Assembly (NCBI GenBank): GCA_021792395.1
Contig: JAJYUR010000005.1
Location: 1-33,320 of the forward strand
Reading direction: 5' to 3'
Length of the DNA stretch: 33,320 nucleotides
Source of the DNA: Microcaldota archaeon
GTDB taxonomy: Archaea > Micrarchaeota > Micrarchaeia > Micrarchaeales > Micrarchaeaceae
Shown here: in pieces, positions 14,368-21,111 of the stretch
Layout: each line of letters begins with the position of its first letter
Numbering within the stretch: the stretch's first letter is position 1
Translations under genes and position numbers: made by a program
Notes under the pieces: model-generated
The model's database searches: none
The model's input: only the letters and a program-made list of their open reading frames with translations
Told to the model about the DNA's origin: nothing

Positions 14368-15503
14368 TACAATACATCCTTGTAGTGTTCGTAAGCATTC
14401 CTTTTTTCCTTCAGCCTTATTATCTCTTTCTTTAGCTTCTCGAGTGCCTCTGCAAGAGTTCTGTCTAGCAGGAAATCGGTCTCGTGCACCTGCAGCGTGC
14501 CGAAAGACTTCAGCGATGCCCTTATCTTTATTTCGTATTGGTCTGATTTTATAGGCCTTACTCTAATAGATATATAATTTATGTCTGCGCCCCTTATCTT
14601 TTCGGTCTTGCTTAGAAATTCCTTGACAGAGTCGCGCACTTCACCCATATACTGGTATGTCTTTTCATCAAATCCTGACAGCAGTATCCTGTTTTCTTCT
14701 ATCCCTCTCTGCGATATTAGATATTCCAGAATGTCTGAAACGGTCAATATGCCGACCGGGGCATTATGCCTCATAATTATCAGGGAGGATATGCTCCGCT
14801 CTATCATACGCCTGATGGCGTCTTTGATGGATGCATCAGCATTAATCACTACCGGGTCCTTGTTGTATATGCCAGATATTGATATGTTTGATGGGTTGTA
14901 TATATTTTTCCTTATCTCCGGAGCGCGTTCGTTTGTAGATGCATATTTCATCACCATATCGGAATGCGTCAATAATCCGGAAAATTTGCCGTTATCCAGC
15001 ACTACAAGGCGCTTCACCTTGTTCTTTTCCATTGCCGCTTTTGCCTGAGAGAGATTGGCATCAGAGGCTATCGCCAATATCGGCGATGTCATTATGCTGC
15101 CGGCCTGGACATCATTCTCGACCAATGAAAGCGATAGCATCATCTTAAGCAGGGTTGAGCGCTTTATGACGCCCATTATCTTGCCATCAGATACAAATGG
15201 AAGAGCTTTGGCCTGAATCTTGTAGAAATAGGATATCAGGTCGTTTATGCTAGTGCTTTGGAAGACTTTAGGCACCCGCACTGCGAACCTTTCGGCAGAC
15301 ATGTCCTTTGAAATCTTCAAACGCATGCCTGATTTATATATTGCTCTCGTATCTATTACGCCGTAGAACGTCCCCTGCTTATTTATCAGTACAGCTTCGC
15401 TTTTTTGTATAGCCGGAATGACCTTAGTTATAGGCATCCTTGAATCGAAAACAGGAACTTTGGATACGAGCTCTTTTGGTATTGAATCGGATTTGTTTGC
15501 CAT
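14367..15503 (-). CDS. four-CBS protein with C-terminal HPF/S30AE-like domain
   Basis: A 378-residue protein. Four CBS repeats form two Bateman modules (about 12-60, 75-122, 133-187 and 205-262), with signatures such as GVIKRSTLLKMM, GLLTHSDMVMKY and GILTVSDILEYL. The last 105 residues (VRDSVKEFLSKTEKIRGADINY...) have the alternating beta pattern of ribosome hibernation factor/sigma-54-modulation (S30AE) domains; that match is by pattern. CBS pairs bind adenine nucleotides, so a nucleotide-responsive ribosome-silencing protein is a reasonable inference. It starts at ATG 15503, with a TATA sequence about 33 nt upstream shared with the divergent tRNA-Cys gene. The 3' end overlaps the pilin-like gene. 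Confidence 0.8.
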   Translation of the reverse strand: MANKSDSIPKELVSKVPVFDSRMPITKVIPAIQKSEAVLINKQGTFYGVIDTRAIYKSGMRLKISKDMSAERFAVRVPKVFQSTSINDLISYFYKIQAKALPFVSDGKIMGVIKRSTLLKMMLSLSLVENDVQAGSIMTSPILAIASDANLSQAKAAMEKNKVKRLVVLDNGKFSGLLTHSDMVMKYASTNERAPEIRKNIYNPSNISISGIYNKDPVVINADASIKDAIRRMIERSISSLIIMRHNAPVGILTVSDILEYLISQRGIEENRILLSGFDEKTYQYMGEVRDSVKEFLSKTEKIRGADINYISIRVRPIKSDQYEIKIRASLKSFGTLQVHETDFLLDRTLAEALEKLKKEIIRLKEKRNAYEHYKDVL

Positions 15504-15534
15504 GATTGCACCTTACATAGTTATTTTCCAAGAA

Positions 15535-15546
15535 ATATATAAATAG
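15535..15546. promoter_or_regulatory. bidirectional TATA region between CBS-HPF gene and tRNA-Cys
   Basis: AATATATAAATA is centred about 33 nt from both the ATG of the CBS-HPF gene (minus strand) and the 5' end of tRNA-Cys (plus strand). The near-palindromic sequence could recruit TBP in either orientation. Inference from spacing. Confidence 0.5.
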
Positions 15547-15573
15547 TAAAGCATGAGAAATATAAAAGCATAA

Positions 15574-15660
15574 GCCAGGATGGCAGATAGGCCATGCGGC
15601 CGCCTGCAGAGCGGCAAAGGCGGGTTCGATACCATTATTGCGAAAATCCCGCTCCTGGCT
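15574..15660 (+). tRNA. tRNA-Cys(GCA) with 16-nt insertion (intron) in the T-loop
   Basis: Acceptor stem GCCAGGA (15574-15580) pairs with TCCTGGC (15653-15659), and T15660 is the discriminator, as in tRNA-Cys generally. The D-arm is GCA/TGC with GG in the loop. The anticodon stem GCCGC/GCGGC encloses CTGCAGA, giving anticodon GCA (15606-15608). The variable loop is AAAG. The T-stem GCGGG (15620-15624) pairs with CCCGC (15648-15652), but the loop between is 23 nt instead of 7. Removing 16 nt restores TTCGAAT or TTCAAAT. The gene is otherwise perfect, so this is best read as an intron-containing tRNA rather than a pseudogene. Confidence 0.92.
15630..15645 (+). other. putative tRNA-Cys intron in T-loop (one of three placements)
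   Basis: Sixteen nucleotides must leave the T-loop. Cutting after TTCGA (shown), TTCG or TTC each restores a legal seven-base loop, so the exact sites are ambiguous. TTCG (15625-15628) and CGAA (15641-15644) can form a four-base helix near the junction, but I could not draw a canonical bulge-helix-bulge. Non-canonical tRNA introns outside the anticodon loop are known in some archaea and are cut by the splicing endonuclease. Confidence 0.7.
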
Positions 15661-15688
15661 TATGTTGCATTGAGTCATTATCGCGTTG

Positions 15689-16123
15689 TCATACATCTAG
15701 GACGACATTGGCTTTAAAGCCGTTTGAAGTCTTTGACACCGATAGCGCATACCTTGACACTCCCTTTATATCAAGCTTCGAAACTTCAGGGTATTTATGC
15801 CTGCTTATAAGGGATGCTTCGAATGAGAATCCAGATGTGCGCTTGCGCACATCCACCTCTTCAGCCATATATGTATATACCCCTTTTGCATCGCTCAAGG
15901 AAAGTATGTCCTGAAGGAAGTACCACAGCAACGTCTCTATCGAAGGCGCTTTGTCCTTCACCTTGAGCCGTATTTTTTTACCAGCAGTTTTGGAAAGTAC
16001 ATCAGTATCGGCATTGACTCCGGACATTGCAAGAAGCGCATTTGAAAAAAGTTCCGGCAAGGTGCGCCCATATGCTACGAATTCCACGTCAGCGGTATGA
16101 TTCTTATATATGTATCTTCTCAT
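15689..16123 (-). CDS. archease, RtcB ligase cofactor
   Basis: A 144-residue protein of normal archease length. Signatures are NHTADVEFVAYGRTLPELFSNA at the N-terminus, IETLLWYFLQDILSL in the middle and the C-terminal strand GFKANVVLDV. Archease activates the RNA ligase RtcB, which joins tRNA halves after intron removal. It sits 28 bp from the interrupted tRNA-Cys, convergent with it, which fits functionally but may be coincidence. The acidic metal-binding residues expected near the N-terminus (Asp in HTADVEF) and C-terminus (final LDV) are visible. No RtcB gene is in the window. Confidence 0.92.
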   Translation of the reverse strand: MRRYIYKNHTADVEFVAYGRTLPELFSNALLAMSGVNADTDVLSKTAGKKIRLKVKDKAPSIETLLWYFLQDILSLSDAKGVYTYMAEEVDVRKRTSGFSFEASLISRHKYPEVSKLDIKGVSRYALSVSKTSNGFKANVVLDV

Positions 16124-16223
16124 ATGTTCGTCACATTGCTTAATTAATATAAAACCAAAAATTATATAATTGAAATGATAATAAACTATGTCCTGTGAAG
16201 AGAAGAGTAACTACTGAATTGTG

Positions 16224-17825
16224 ATGATGCCCATTTCGGCTGAGGACATTGGTGTTTGTGTGGTCTTATTTGGTTCTTATAGGCTGAGGGTTGTCGGCAT
16301 ATCGGCACTACTGGCCGGGTTCATATTAGCTGCAATGAACTCGATACGCATAACAGGGCTAAGCGTATCAGATTCAGATCCCTCTACATACATAATCGTA
16401 GTAATGCTAATGCTGCTTGTAGCAATAGTGCTATCGGTAAAATATGCCCCAGATCCTGAGCTGAAGAAATCTAATGTGGCCATTGGGCTGTCGCTTCTGG
16501 CAATCTATGTGCTTGCCATCTCATATGCAAGAGGCGCGATGTCTTTCCTTTTTATTTCTTACAGGATAGATGCATTGCTGTTTCCAATAATCCTAGCATC
16601 GCTCATAATACTTATATTTGGGATAAAAGGGCTTAAACGCATGAAGTTCCTTGTCATATACTCCATTTTTGCATCGCCTTTGCTTCTGCTCCCTACCTTC
16701 CAGATAAGCTCGCCATTTACGGCATTCAATGCCTATGTAGTTTTTGACACGCTTAAAGCGATAGGCATCCCGGTCCTGAAAAGCAATCTCACCATAATAG
16801 CACCATCTTCGGCGCAGATATCCATAGCGCAGACATGCGCAGACATAGGTGCATTCATAGCGCTTATCATGTTCCTGCTGCCAATAGCATATTTTTATTC
16901 AGGAAAAATAACCAGCAAGATCAAATGGATAGTATCAGGGGTTGCACTTATGCTCCTGCTTAATGTGCTTAGGATGTTCAGCATAGCCATAGTATGGGCA
17001 TATTATGGCATAGGAGCTGCAGTTGGCACCATACACGTGTTCATCGGAGAGGTGCTCTTTGACATAGCCATAGTGGTAATGATATTGATATCTGGCAGAT
17101 ATGGGCTTAGGATACGCGTTGGCACAGGAAAGCACAGCAAAAATACTGCAAGAGCCCATCGTGCATATAAGGAGAGGAATAATGCAAACCCTGGGCACAT
17201 CGCGATGGCTGTATTCGTGCTTGCAGTAGCCTTTGGTTCCATAGCCTATTATGCAGCAAGCCCATATATCAGGCTTGCAGACGCACCTATATCTAACTTC
17301 ACCCCCAGTGTGAATATTTCCAATTTCACCGCAAGCGTAAGCCTGATAAGACAATTAGAGGCAGGCAGGGGCAACATAACGGTCGTTGGAAGCGGGAGGG
17401 ATGCAGTAGTGGCGGCAGTGCATATGAATAGCAGCCTGAATGGAAGCACATATGTAGTAATAGGAAAGGCTTATCCATATGCGAACAATAGCATCATGCA
17501 GGAATTTACCGGCAATTCCACACGCTACTCCGGAATGCATGCGCTGATATTAAAAAATGGCGTGGTGGTACATGCGCTTGAAGGCATATCCAATGGCAGC
17601 CTATTCTATGTAAATTATTTTTCATTGCCATATTTCACTGGGGGCAGATACATAACCCTGAGCTACGAAATCATATCAAATGATACGGCAGCGTATGGCA
17701 GATGCATGGGCAATGATGATGGAGCGGATTACCTTGAATCGGCATTGTATGATTATGAGGCGGGTTATTTCGGAGACCCTTATAAATATGTTTTGTGCCC
17801 TTCATATCTCATAGCATCGGGATGA
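16224..17825 (+). CDS. archaeosortase/exosortase-family protein with extra C-terminal domain
   Basis: A 533-residue polytopic membrane protein. The first 290 residues carry about eight transmembrane helices and the exosortase/archaeosortase triad: Cys205 (SIAQTCADIGAF), Arg250 (NVLRMFS) and His271 (GTIHVFIGEVLFD). After a basic cytosolic loop comes another transmembrane segment (about 325-345) and an outward domain of about 190 residues with many N-glycosylation sites. Its position and size recall the EpsI-like domain found fused to some exosortases; this link is inference. Archaeosortases cut C-terminal sorting tails and attach surface proteins to lipid. Start uncertain among GTG 16221, ATG 16224 and ATG 16227. 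Confidence 0.85.
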   Translation: MMPISAEDIGVCVVLFGSYRLRVVGISALLAGFILAAMNSIRITGLSVSDSDPSTYIIVVMLMLLVAIVLSVKYAPDPELKKSNVAIGLSLLAIYVLAISYARGAMSFLFISYRIDALLFPIILASLIILIFGIKGLKRMKFLVIYSIFASPLLLLPTFQISSPFTAFNAYVVFDTLKAIGIPVLKSNLTIIAPSSAQISIAQTCADIGAFIALIMFLLPIAYFYSGKITSKIKWIVSGVALMLLLNVLRMFSIAIVWAYYGIGAAVGTIHVFIGEVLFDIAIVVMILISGRYGLRIRVGTGKHSKNTARAHRAYKERNNANPGHIAMAVFVLAVAFGSIAYYAASPYIRLADAPISNFTPSVNISNFTASVSLIRQLEAGRGNITVVGSGRDAVVAAVHMNSSLNGSTYVVIGKAYPYANNSIMQEFTGNSTRYSGMHALILKNGVVVHALEGISNGSLFYVNYFSLPYFTGGRYITLSYEIISNDTAAYGRCMGNDDGADYLESALYDYEAGYFGDPYKYVLCPSYLIASG

Positions 17826-17847
17826 TTATTTTTGTATCGGGGATGCG

Positions 17848-18828
17848 ATGAAGTTCGAATTTAGCGCAGGCATAATAGTATATGCAGATATGGATGGTGA
17901 ACGTAAGTTTTTATTCCTGAAAAATCCGCATGGTTGGTGGGACCTGCCGAAAGGGCACATAGAAAAGGGGGAGAATGCCATCAAGGCCGCGCTAAGGGAA
18001 ACAAAGGAGGAGGCCAACCTGGTATTGAAGCCATATAGATCGTTCGTTTACAGTGAAGACTACTGGTTCATCAGCGCTGGCGAAAAAATAAAGAAGAATG
18101 TCAAGATGTTCATAGCAAAAGCGGACAACGTGGGGGATGTGAGGATATCCGAAGAGCATAGCGGATACGCGTGGATGTCTTATAAAGTGGCACTGAATGA
18201 GCTTAGGTATAAGACGCAGAAGCAGATGATATCTTCTGCGAACAGCTATATATCGCGATTAGAAAAAATCGATGCGATTAATGCAGAATATGCCAATCTG
18301 CCGAATATTGCGGCAGACTGGAAGCTCAGCCGAAGATTCGTCCCGGGGGAAGGCAGATTGAACGCAAAGGTGATGTTCATAGGGCAGGCGCCCGGGGCAG
18401 AGGAGGATATGAAGCTTAGGCCATTCATAGGCAGAAGTGGGAAGCTGCTAGACAGGCTGATTAAGTCCGCAGGGCTTGTAAGAAGGAATGTTTACATAAC
18501 CAGCGTGGTCCAGTTTTTCCCGCCTGAAAACAGGGTGCCTACTGACGATGAGATAGCACTATGCAAACCATTTTTGGATAGGCAGATCGCAGAGATAAAT
18601 CCAGAAATAATAGTTTTGCTCGGGTCGGTAGCTGCAAAGGTGGTAGTCGGGCTGGACGGCATCAAGTCAATACACGGGAGAGTGATATCTGGCAAGCCTA
18701 CTTATCTCGTCACTTTGCACCCTGCAGCTGCAGTCAGGATAAAATCCAATATGCCGCTTATAGAAGCGGATTTCAAGATTCTAAAATCCCTTTTAAAAAA
18801 TAGAAAAAGGTTTGGAACCCGCCAGTAG
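17848..18828 (+). CDS. Nudix hydrolase-uracil-DNA glycosylase (family 4-like) fusion
   Basis: A 326-residue two-domain protein. Residues 1-140 are Nudix: WDLPKGHIEKGEN followed by REtxEE (Gly36, Glu42, Arg50, Glu51, Glu54, Glu55), most like Ap4A-hydrolase-type members. The usual final Gly of the box is Asn57. Residues 150-320 match family 4 UDG: PGEG (166-169), motif 1 GQAPGAEED (179-187), RPFIGRSGKLLD, PPENRVPTDDEI and motif 2 HPAAAV (291-296). Family 4 enzymes hold a 4Fe-4S cluster with four cysteines. Here only Cys239 remains; the CxxC region reads NIAADWKLSRR and the third position is Phe223. It follows the archaeosortase gene closely and ends at a terminator hairpin. Confidence 0.88.
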   Translation: MKFEFSAGIIVYADMDGERKFLFLKNPHGWWDLPKGHIEKGENAIKAALRETKEEANLVLKPYRSFVYSEDYWFISAGEKIKKNVKMFIAKADNVGDVRISEEHSGYAWMSYKVALNELRYKTQKQMISSANSYISRLEKIDAINAEYANLPNIAADWKLSRRFVPGEGRLNAKVMFIGQAPGAEEDMKLRPFIGRSGKLLDRLIKSAGLVRRNVYITSVVQFFPPENRVPTDDEIALCKPFLDRQIAEINPEIIVLLGSVAAKVVVGLDGIKSIHGRVISGKPTYLVTLHPAAAVRIKSNMPLIEADFKILKSLLKNRKRFGTRQ

Positions 18829-18837
18829 GTTGGCGGG
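18818..18837 (+). terminator. terminator hairpin overlapping the Nudix-UDG stop codon
   Basis: CCCGCCA (18818-18824) and TGGCGGG (18831-18837) form a perfect 7-bp stem. The stop codon TAG lies in the six-base loop, and CTCCTCTTT follows. Both the last codons and the terminator therefore use the same bases. The convergent wHTH gene ends eight bases further on, so the hairpin may serve both directions. Confidence 0.6.
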
Positions 18838-18844
18838 CTCCTCT

Positions 18845-19390
18845 TTACTGTGGGGGTGAAACAATTAGTGTATTGGTCGCCTTGCCAGCATCATATTTGT
18901 AATAAACCTTGTGACCCAACTGGTATCTTTCTATCATGCCCAGCTTGTATAACCTGTTTAACCTAGATGAAGCAGCATTATTGCCTTTATAATTCATGTA
19001 TTTCTTCAAGTCATTCGCGCATGCCATGCCATTTGGCGAAAGCTGCAGGAATTGTATTATCTTTGCATCAGTGCCTGAAAGCAGGACCTCCTTGGCTTTC
19101 TCCATAGGCTTGGGCTGGGAGTACTGCATGGGCTGCTGATCCTCGTACGAATCGTCGCCTAACTCCTCCTCGAGTTTTGATATTGCATTTGCTATGCTGT
19201 TCAACACCATCGTTGTTTTCTTGTTCTCATCTATCATGTATCTTAGGAGGGAGAACATCTGGCTGCTCGTCTGGTCGGACTTATCCTTTTCTGTAACAAC
19301 ACTCTTCAAGTCCGAGGCTTTTAGGGATATAGAATTGAGCTGCCTTTTCAATGTAAGCAACTCTTTTTCAATCGCTTTTTTCGAGCGCAT
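18845..19390 (-). CDS. winged-HTH regulator with coiled-coil N-terminus
   Basis: A 181-residue protein from ATG 19390; a TTG at 19459 would add residues unlike the rest. The first 95 residues are helical and charged (a coiled coil likely used for dimerisation). A Gln/Pro linker follows. The C-terminal 75 residues form an ArsR/MarR-like winged helix: AKIIQFLQLSPNGMACANDLKKYM, a recognition helix in AASSRLNRLYKLGMIERY, then a wing, GHKVYYKYD. It is probably a DNA-binding transcription regulator. A tandem 11-bp repeat lies upstream (19442-19463) between a TATA box and the gene, a natural site for autoregulation. Confidence 0.7.
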   Translation of the reverse strand: MRSKKAIEKELLTLKRQLNSISLKASDLKSVVTEKDKSDQTSSQMFSLLRYMIDENKKTTMVLNSIANAISKLEEELGDDSYEDQQPMQYSQPKPMEKAKEVLLSGTDAKIIQFLQLSPNGMACANDLKKYMNYKGNNAASSRLNRLYKLGMIERYQLGHKVYYKYDAGKATNTLIVSPPQ

Positions 19391-19441
19391 GCATATCAAA
19401 CCTTTTATGATCCTGGCACAATGGTTACATGAATGTATTGC

Positions 19442-19463
19442 ATAACAATCATATAACAATCAT
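19442..19463 (-). promoter_or_regulatory. tandem 11-bp repeat upstream of wHTH gene
   Basis: ATAACAATCAT occurs twice head to tail with no spacer (on the minus strand, ATGATTGTTAT twice). A TATATATTT box lies about 25-35 bp upstream in the direction of transcription. Two direct half-sites one helical turn apart suit binding by a protein on one DNA face. Operator function is inferred. Confidence 0.45.
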
Positions 19464-19576
19464 GATTCAATCAAGATTATTGTGCAATGATATATATTTA
19501 AACCTTCTTGAAAAACCGCTTAAAAAATAGGCGATTAGCGGAACAAAAGGTACGCGCATCAGGATGAACGCATTTG

Positions 19577-20500
19577 TCAATGCTGGTGCCTTTTATTGGA
19601 GCCATGCATCTTTGGGCCTCTCTTGAAATTAGGCTTTCTGCCATCGAAGCGATTAAATCGGCTGTGCCCAAAATTGCGGTTTTCCTTCTGCTTCACAGGA
19701 CTCTTTTGTATCCTGGAAATGCTCTCATCTAAATCCTTCTTGAGTTTTTCTGCTATGAAGTTCTTCGAGAAATAATCTGCCTTTAAGGCTATTGCTATTT
19801 TTGCCGCGTATGCCCTTGCTATCCTGCCCCGTGTATCCTTTCTGGCGTTGCCTACTGCCGGAAACTTGAATAGGGTGCCGTATTTAGGCGGCTTGCTGCC
19901 AAACTTTATATGTTTGAACAGGGCCTTCTCTGCTCCAAGGAGCTGTATTGTGCTGGCAGGCATTACTGCGAGCCTCTCCATAGAGCCCGCCTTGCTCAAG
20001 AGCTCGGCAGCTATCTTTTCGTCTGTTAAATAAGTAGTATTTGGAAGAATTCTCTTTGAAGCAAGCTTAAGATATTTTTCTAGCTCTTCCAGCATGGAGT
20101 TGGTCTCTAAGCTAAGCCTTGCATATGATTTTATCGCGGCCTTCTCGTCGCCGTTCATCTCCCTTCCTATTGACGCTTTGGCTTTCTGAATTATCGATTG
20201 CACTTGGCCATCGTCTTTTATGGCCTTTTTTATGTCTTCCTCGCTTACTTCGTTCCTGTTTGTAAATACGAGAACCAGATTCGCCAGTGTTGCAGGGTTT
20301 GTGAGTTTTATTTCCGGAAAATATAGCCCATACCATTCACTGAGCCTTTCATATAGCAGATTGTATGCCCTGCTCATCTCGTTATAAGCGTTGATGGCCT
20401 GCATCAGGGCGTATTCTTCGTTCGTATACGCTTCTTTTATCCCGCTTCTAGCTGCCTTAAGCATCTTTTCCCTTAACTCGACACGCTTGTCATTTTCCAA
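19577..20500 (-). CDS. nop5: Nop5 (Nop56/58) C/D-box sRNP core protein, N-terminally reduced
   Basis: A 307-residue protein. The coiled-coil region is recognisable (ALMQAINAYNEMSRAYNLLYERLSEWYGLYFPEI, residues 31-64). The Nop domain has its RNA/L7Ae-binding signature GAEKALFKH (189-197) followed by KPPKYGTLFKFP. The tail is basic and disordered. Archaeal Nop5 normally has about 110 extra N-terminal residues (NOP5NT) that hold fibrillarin; only about 30 precede the coiled coil here. The start is TTG 20500, and the upstream frame runs only 15 codons to a TAG with no such domain, so this is not a mis-chosen start. It should still scaffold guide sRNPs for 2'-O-methylation, but its fibrillarin contact must differ. 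Confidence 0.88.
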   Translation of the reverse strand: MENDKRVELREKMLKAARSGIKEAYTNEEYALMQAINAYNEMSRAYNLLYERLSEWYGLYFPEIKLTNPATLANLVLVFTNRNEVSEEDIKKAIKDDGQVQSIIQKAKASIGREMNGDEKAAIKSYARLSLETNSMLEELEKYLKLASKRILPNTTYLTDEKIAAELLSKAGSMERLAVMPASTIQLLGAEKALFKHIKFGSKPPKYGTLFKFPAVGNARKDTRGRIARAYAAKIAIALKADYFSKNFIAEKLKKDLDESISRIQKSPVKQKENRNFGHSRFNRFDGRKPNFKRGPKMHGSNKRHQH

Positions 20501-20586
20501 ATAAACACCAGAATACGAAGTATATGCTGCCGTTAAATTCTAAATATCTTGCCTTTTGCAAAGGATTTGTATATGATTCAGATTAA

Positions 20587-20605
20587 GCCGGGCTTTCCAC
20601 CCGGC
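20587..20605 (-). terminator. hairpin terminator after RHH gene
   Basis: GCCGGG/CCCGGC form a perfect GC-rich stem around a seven-base loop, 25 bp beyond the stop of the RHH gene. T-rich bases follow mainly on the plus side (CTTTTCT) and TTAATC on the minus side. It separates this gene from nop5 on the same strand. Confidence 0.5.
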
Positions 20606-20629
20606 CTTTTCTGAAATGCTTGCACGCAC

Positions 20630-20989
20630 TCATTTCTTTGTTATGCTCTTGAAAATCTCCTTGCTTTCCGGCACTTTGCCCGTGCCTATCTTTGTAGGGG
20701 ATACGTTCGAATTGAACGATATGCTAGACGAATACCACGCCCCTAACATGCCGTCTTCTGCCGGGAATTTAGATTCGCTTGTATTTTCACTTATGCTCAG
20801 GTTCAACCTGCCCTTTATCCCTGCGCCGTATTCCTTTTCTATGTTGCTTATTGCACTGTCCGACTTGCTGACAACCTTGACGAAAGATTCTATGCTCTTT
20901 TTTGCTATATTGCTCCAGTTTATCTCCGGATGCATTTTTATTACGGCATACAGTTCTTCAGGTATTGCCAAAGTTATATTTTTCGCCAT
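20630..20989 (-). CDS. ribbon-helix-helix regulator-like protein
   Basis: A 119-residue protein from ATG 20989, with a strong AGGTGTGA Shine-Dalgarno sequence just upstream. The first 45 residues (MAKNITLAIPEELYAVIKMH, then PEINWSNIAKKSIESFVK) fit archaeal RHH proteins: a short DNA-binding beta strand then two helices. The rest is Ser/Asn-rich and probably flexible, not like a usual toxin-binding tail. No toxin gene adjoins it, so it may be a solitary regulator. The perfect palindrome at 20997-21010 lies directly before its ribosome-binding site and could be its operator. Confidence 0.65.
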   Translation of the reverse strand: MAKNITLAIPEELYAVIKMHPEINWSNIAKKSIESFVKVVSKSDSAISNIEKEYGAGIKGRLNLSISENTSESKFPAEDGMLGAWYSSSISFNSNVSPTKIGTGKVPESKEIFKSITKK

Positions 20990-20996
20990 ATTCACA

Positions 20997-21010
20997 CCTA
21001 TATATATAGG
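20997..21010. promoter_or_regulatory. 14-bp palindrome upstream of RHH gene
   Basis: CCTATATATATAGG is a perfect palindrome. It ends eight bases before the RHH ATG and overlaps the Shine-Dalgarno sequence and possibly a TATA element. RHH dimers bind such palindromes, so autorepression is likely; this is inference. Confidence 0.5.
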
Positions 21011-21111
21011 GCGAGTAAGATATTTATAGTTTTGCACATATTACACAGATTCTTGTGTAAAATGATTGCATGAAAAGTATAAATATCTCTTAGGGCGCTA
21101 GTATGTAATTT

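Noticed and set aside
20616-21029. Plus-strand 137-codon frame opposite the RHH gene
   Set aside because: It is a shadow of the RHH gene, which has a good ribosome-binding site, start and N-terminal motif.
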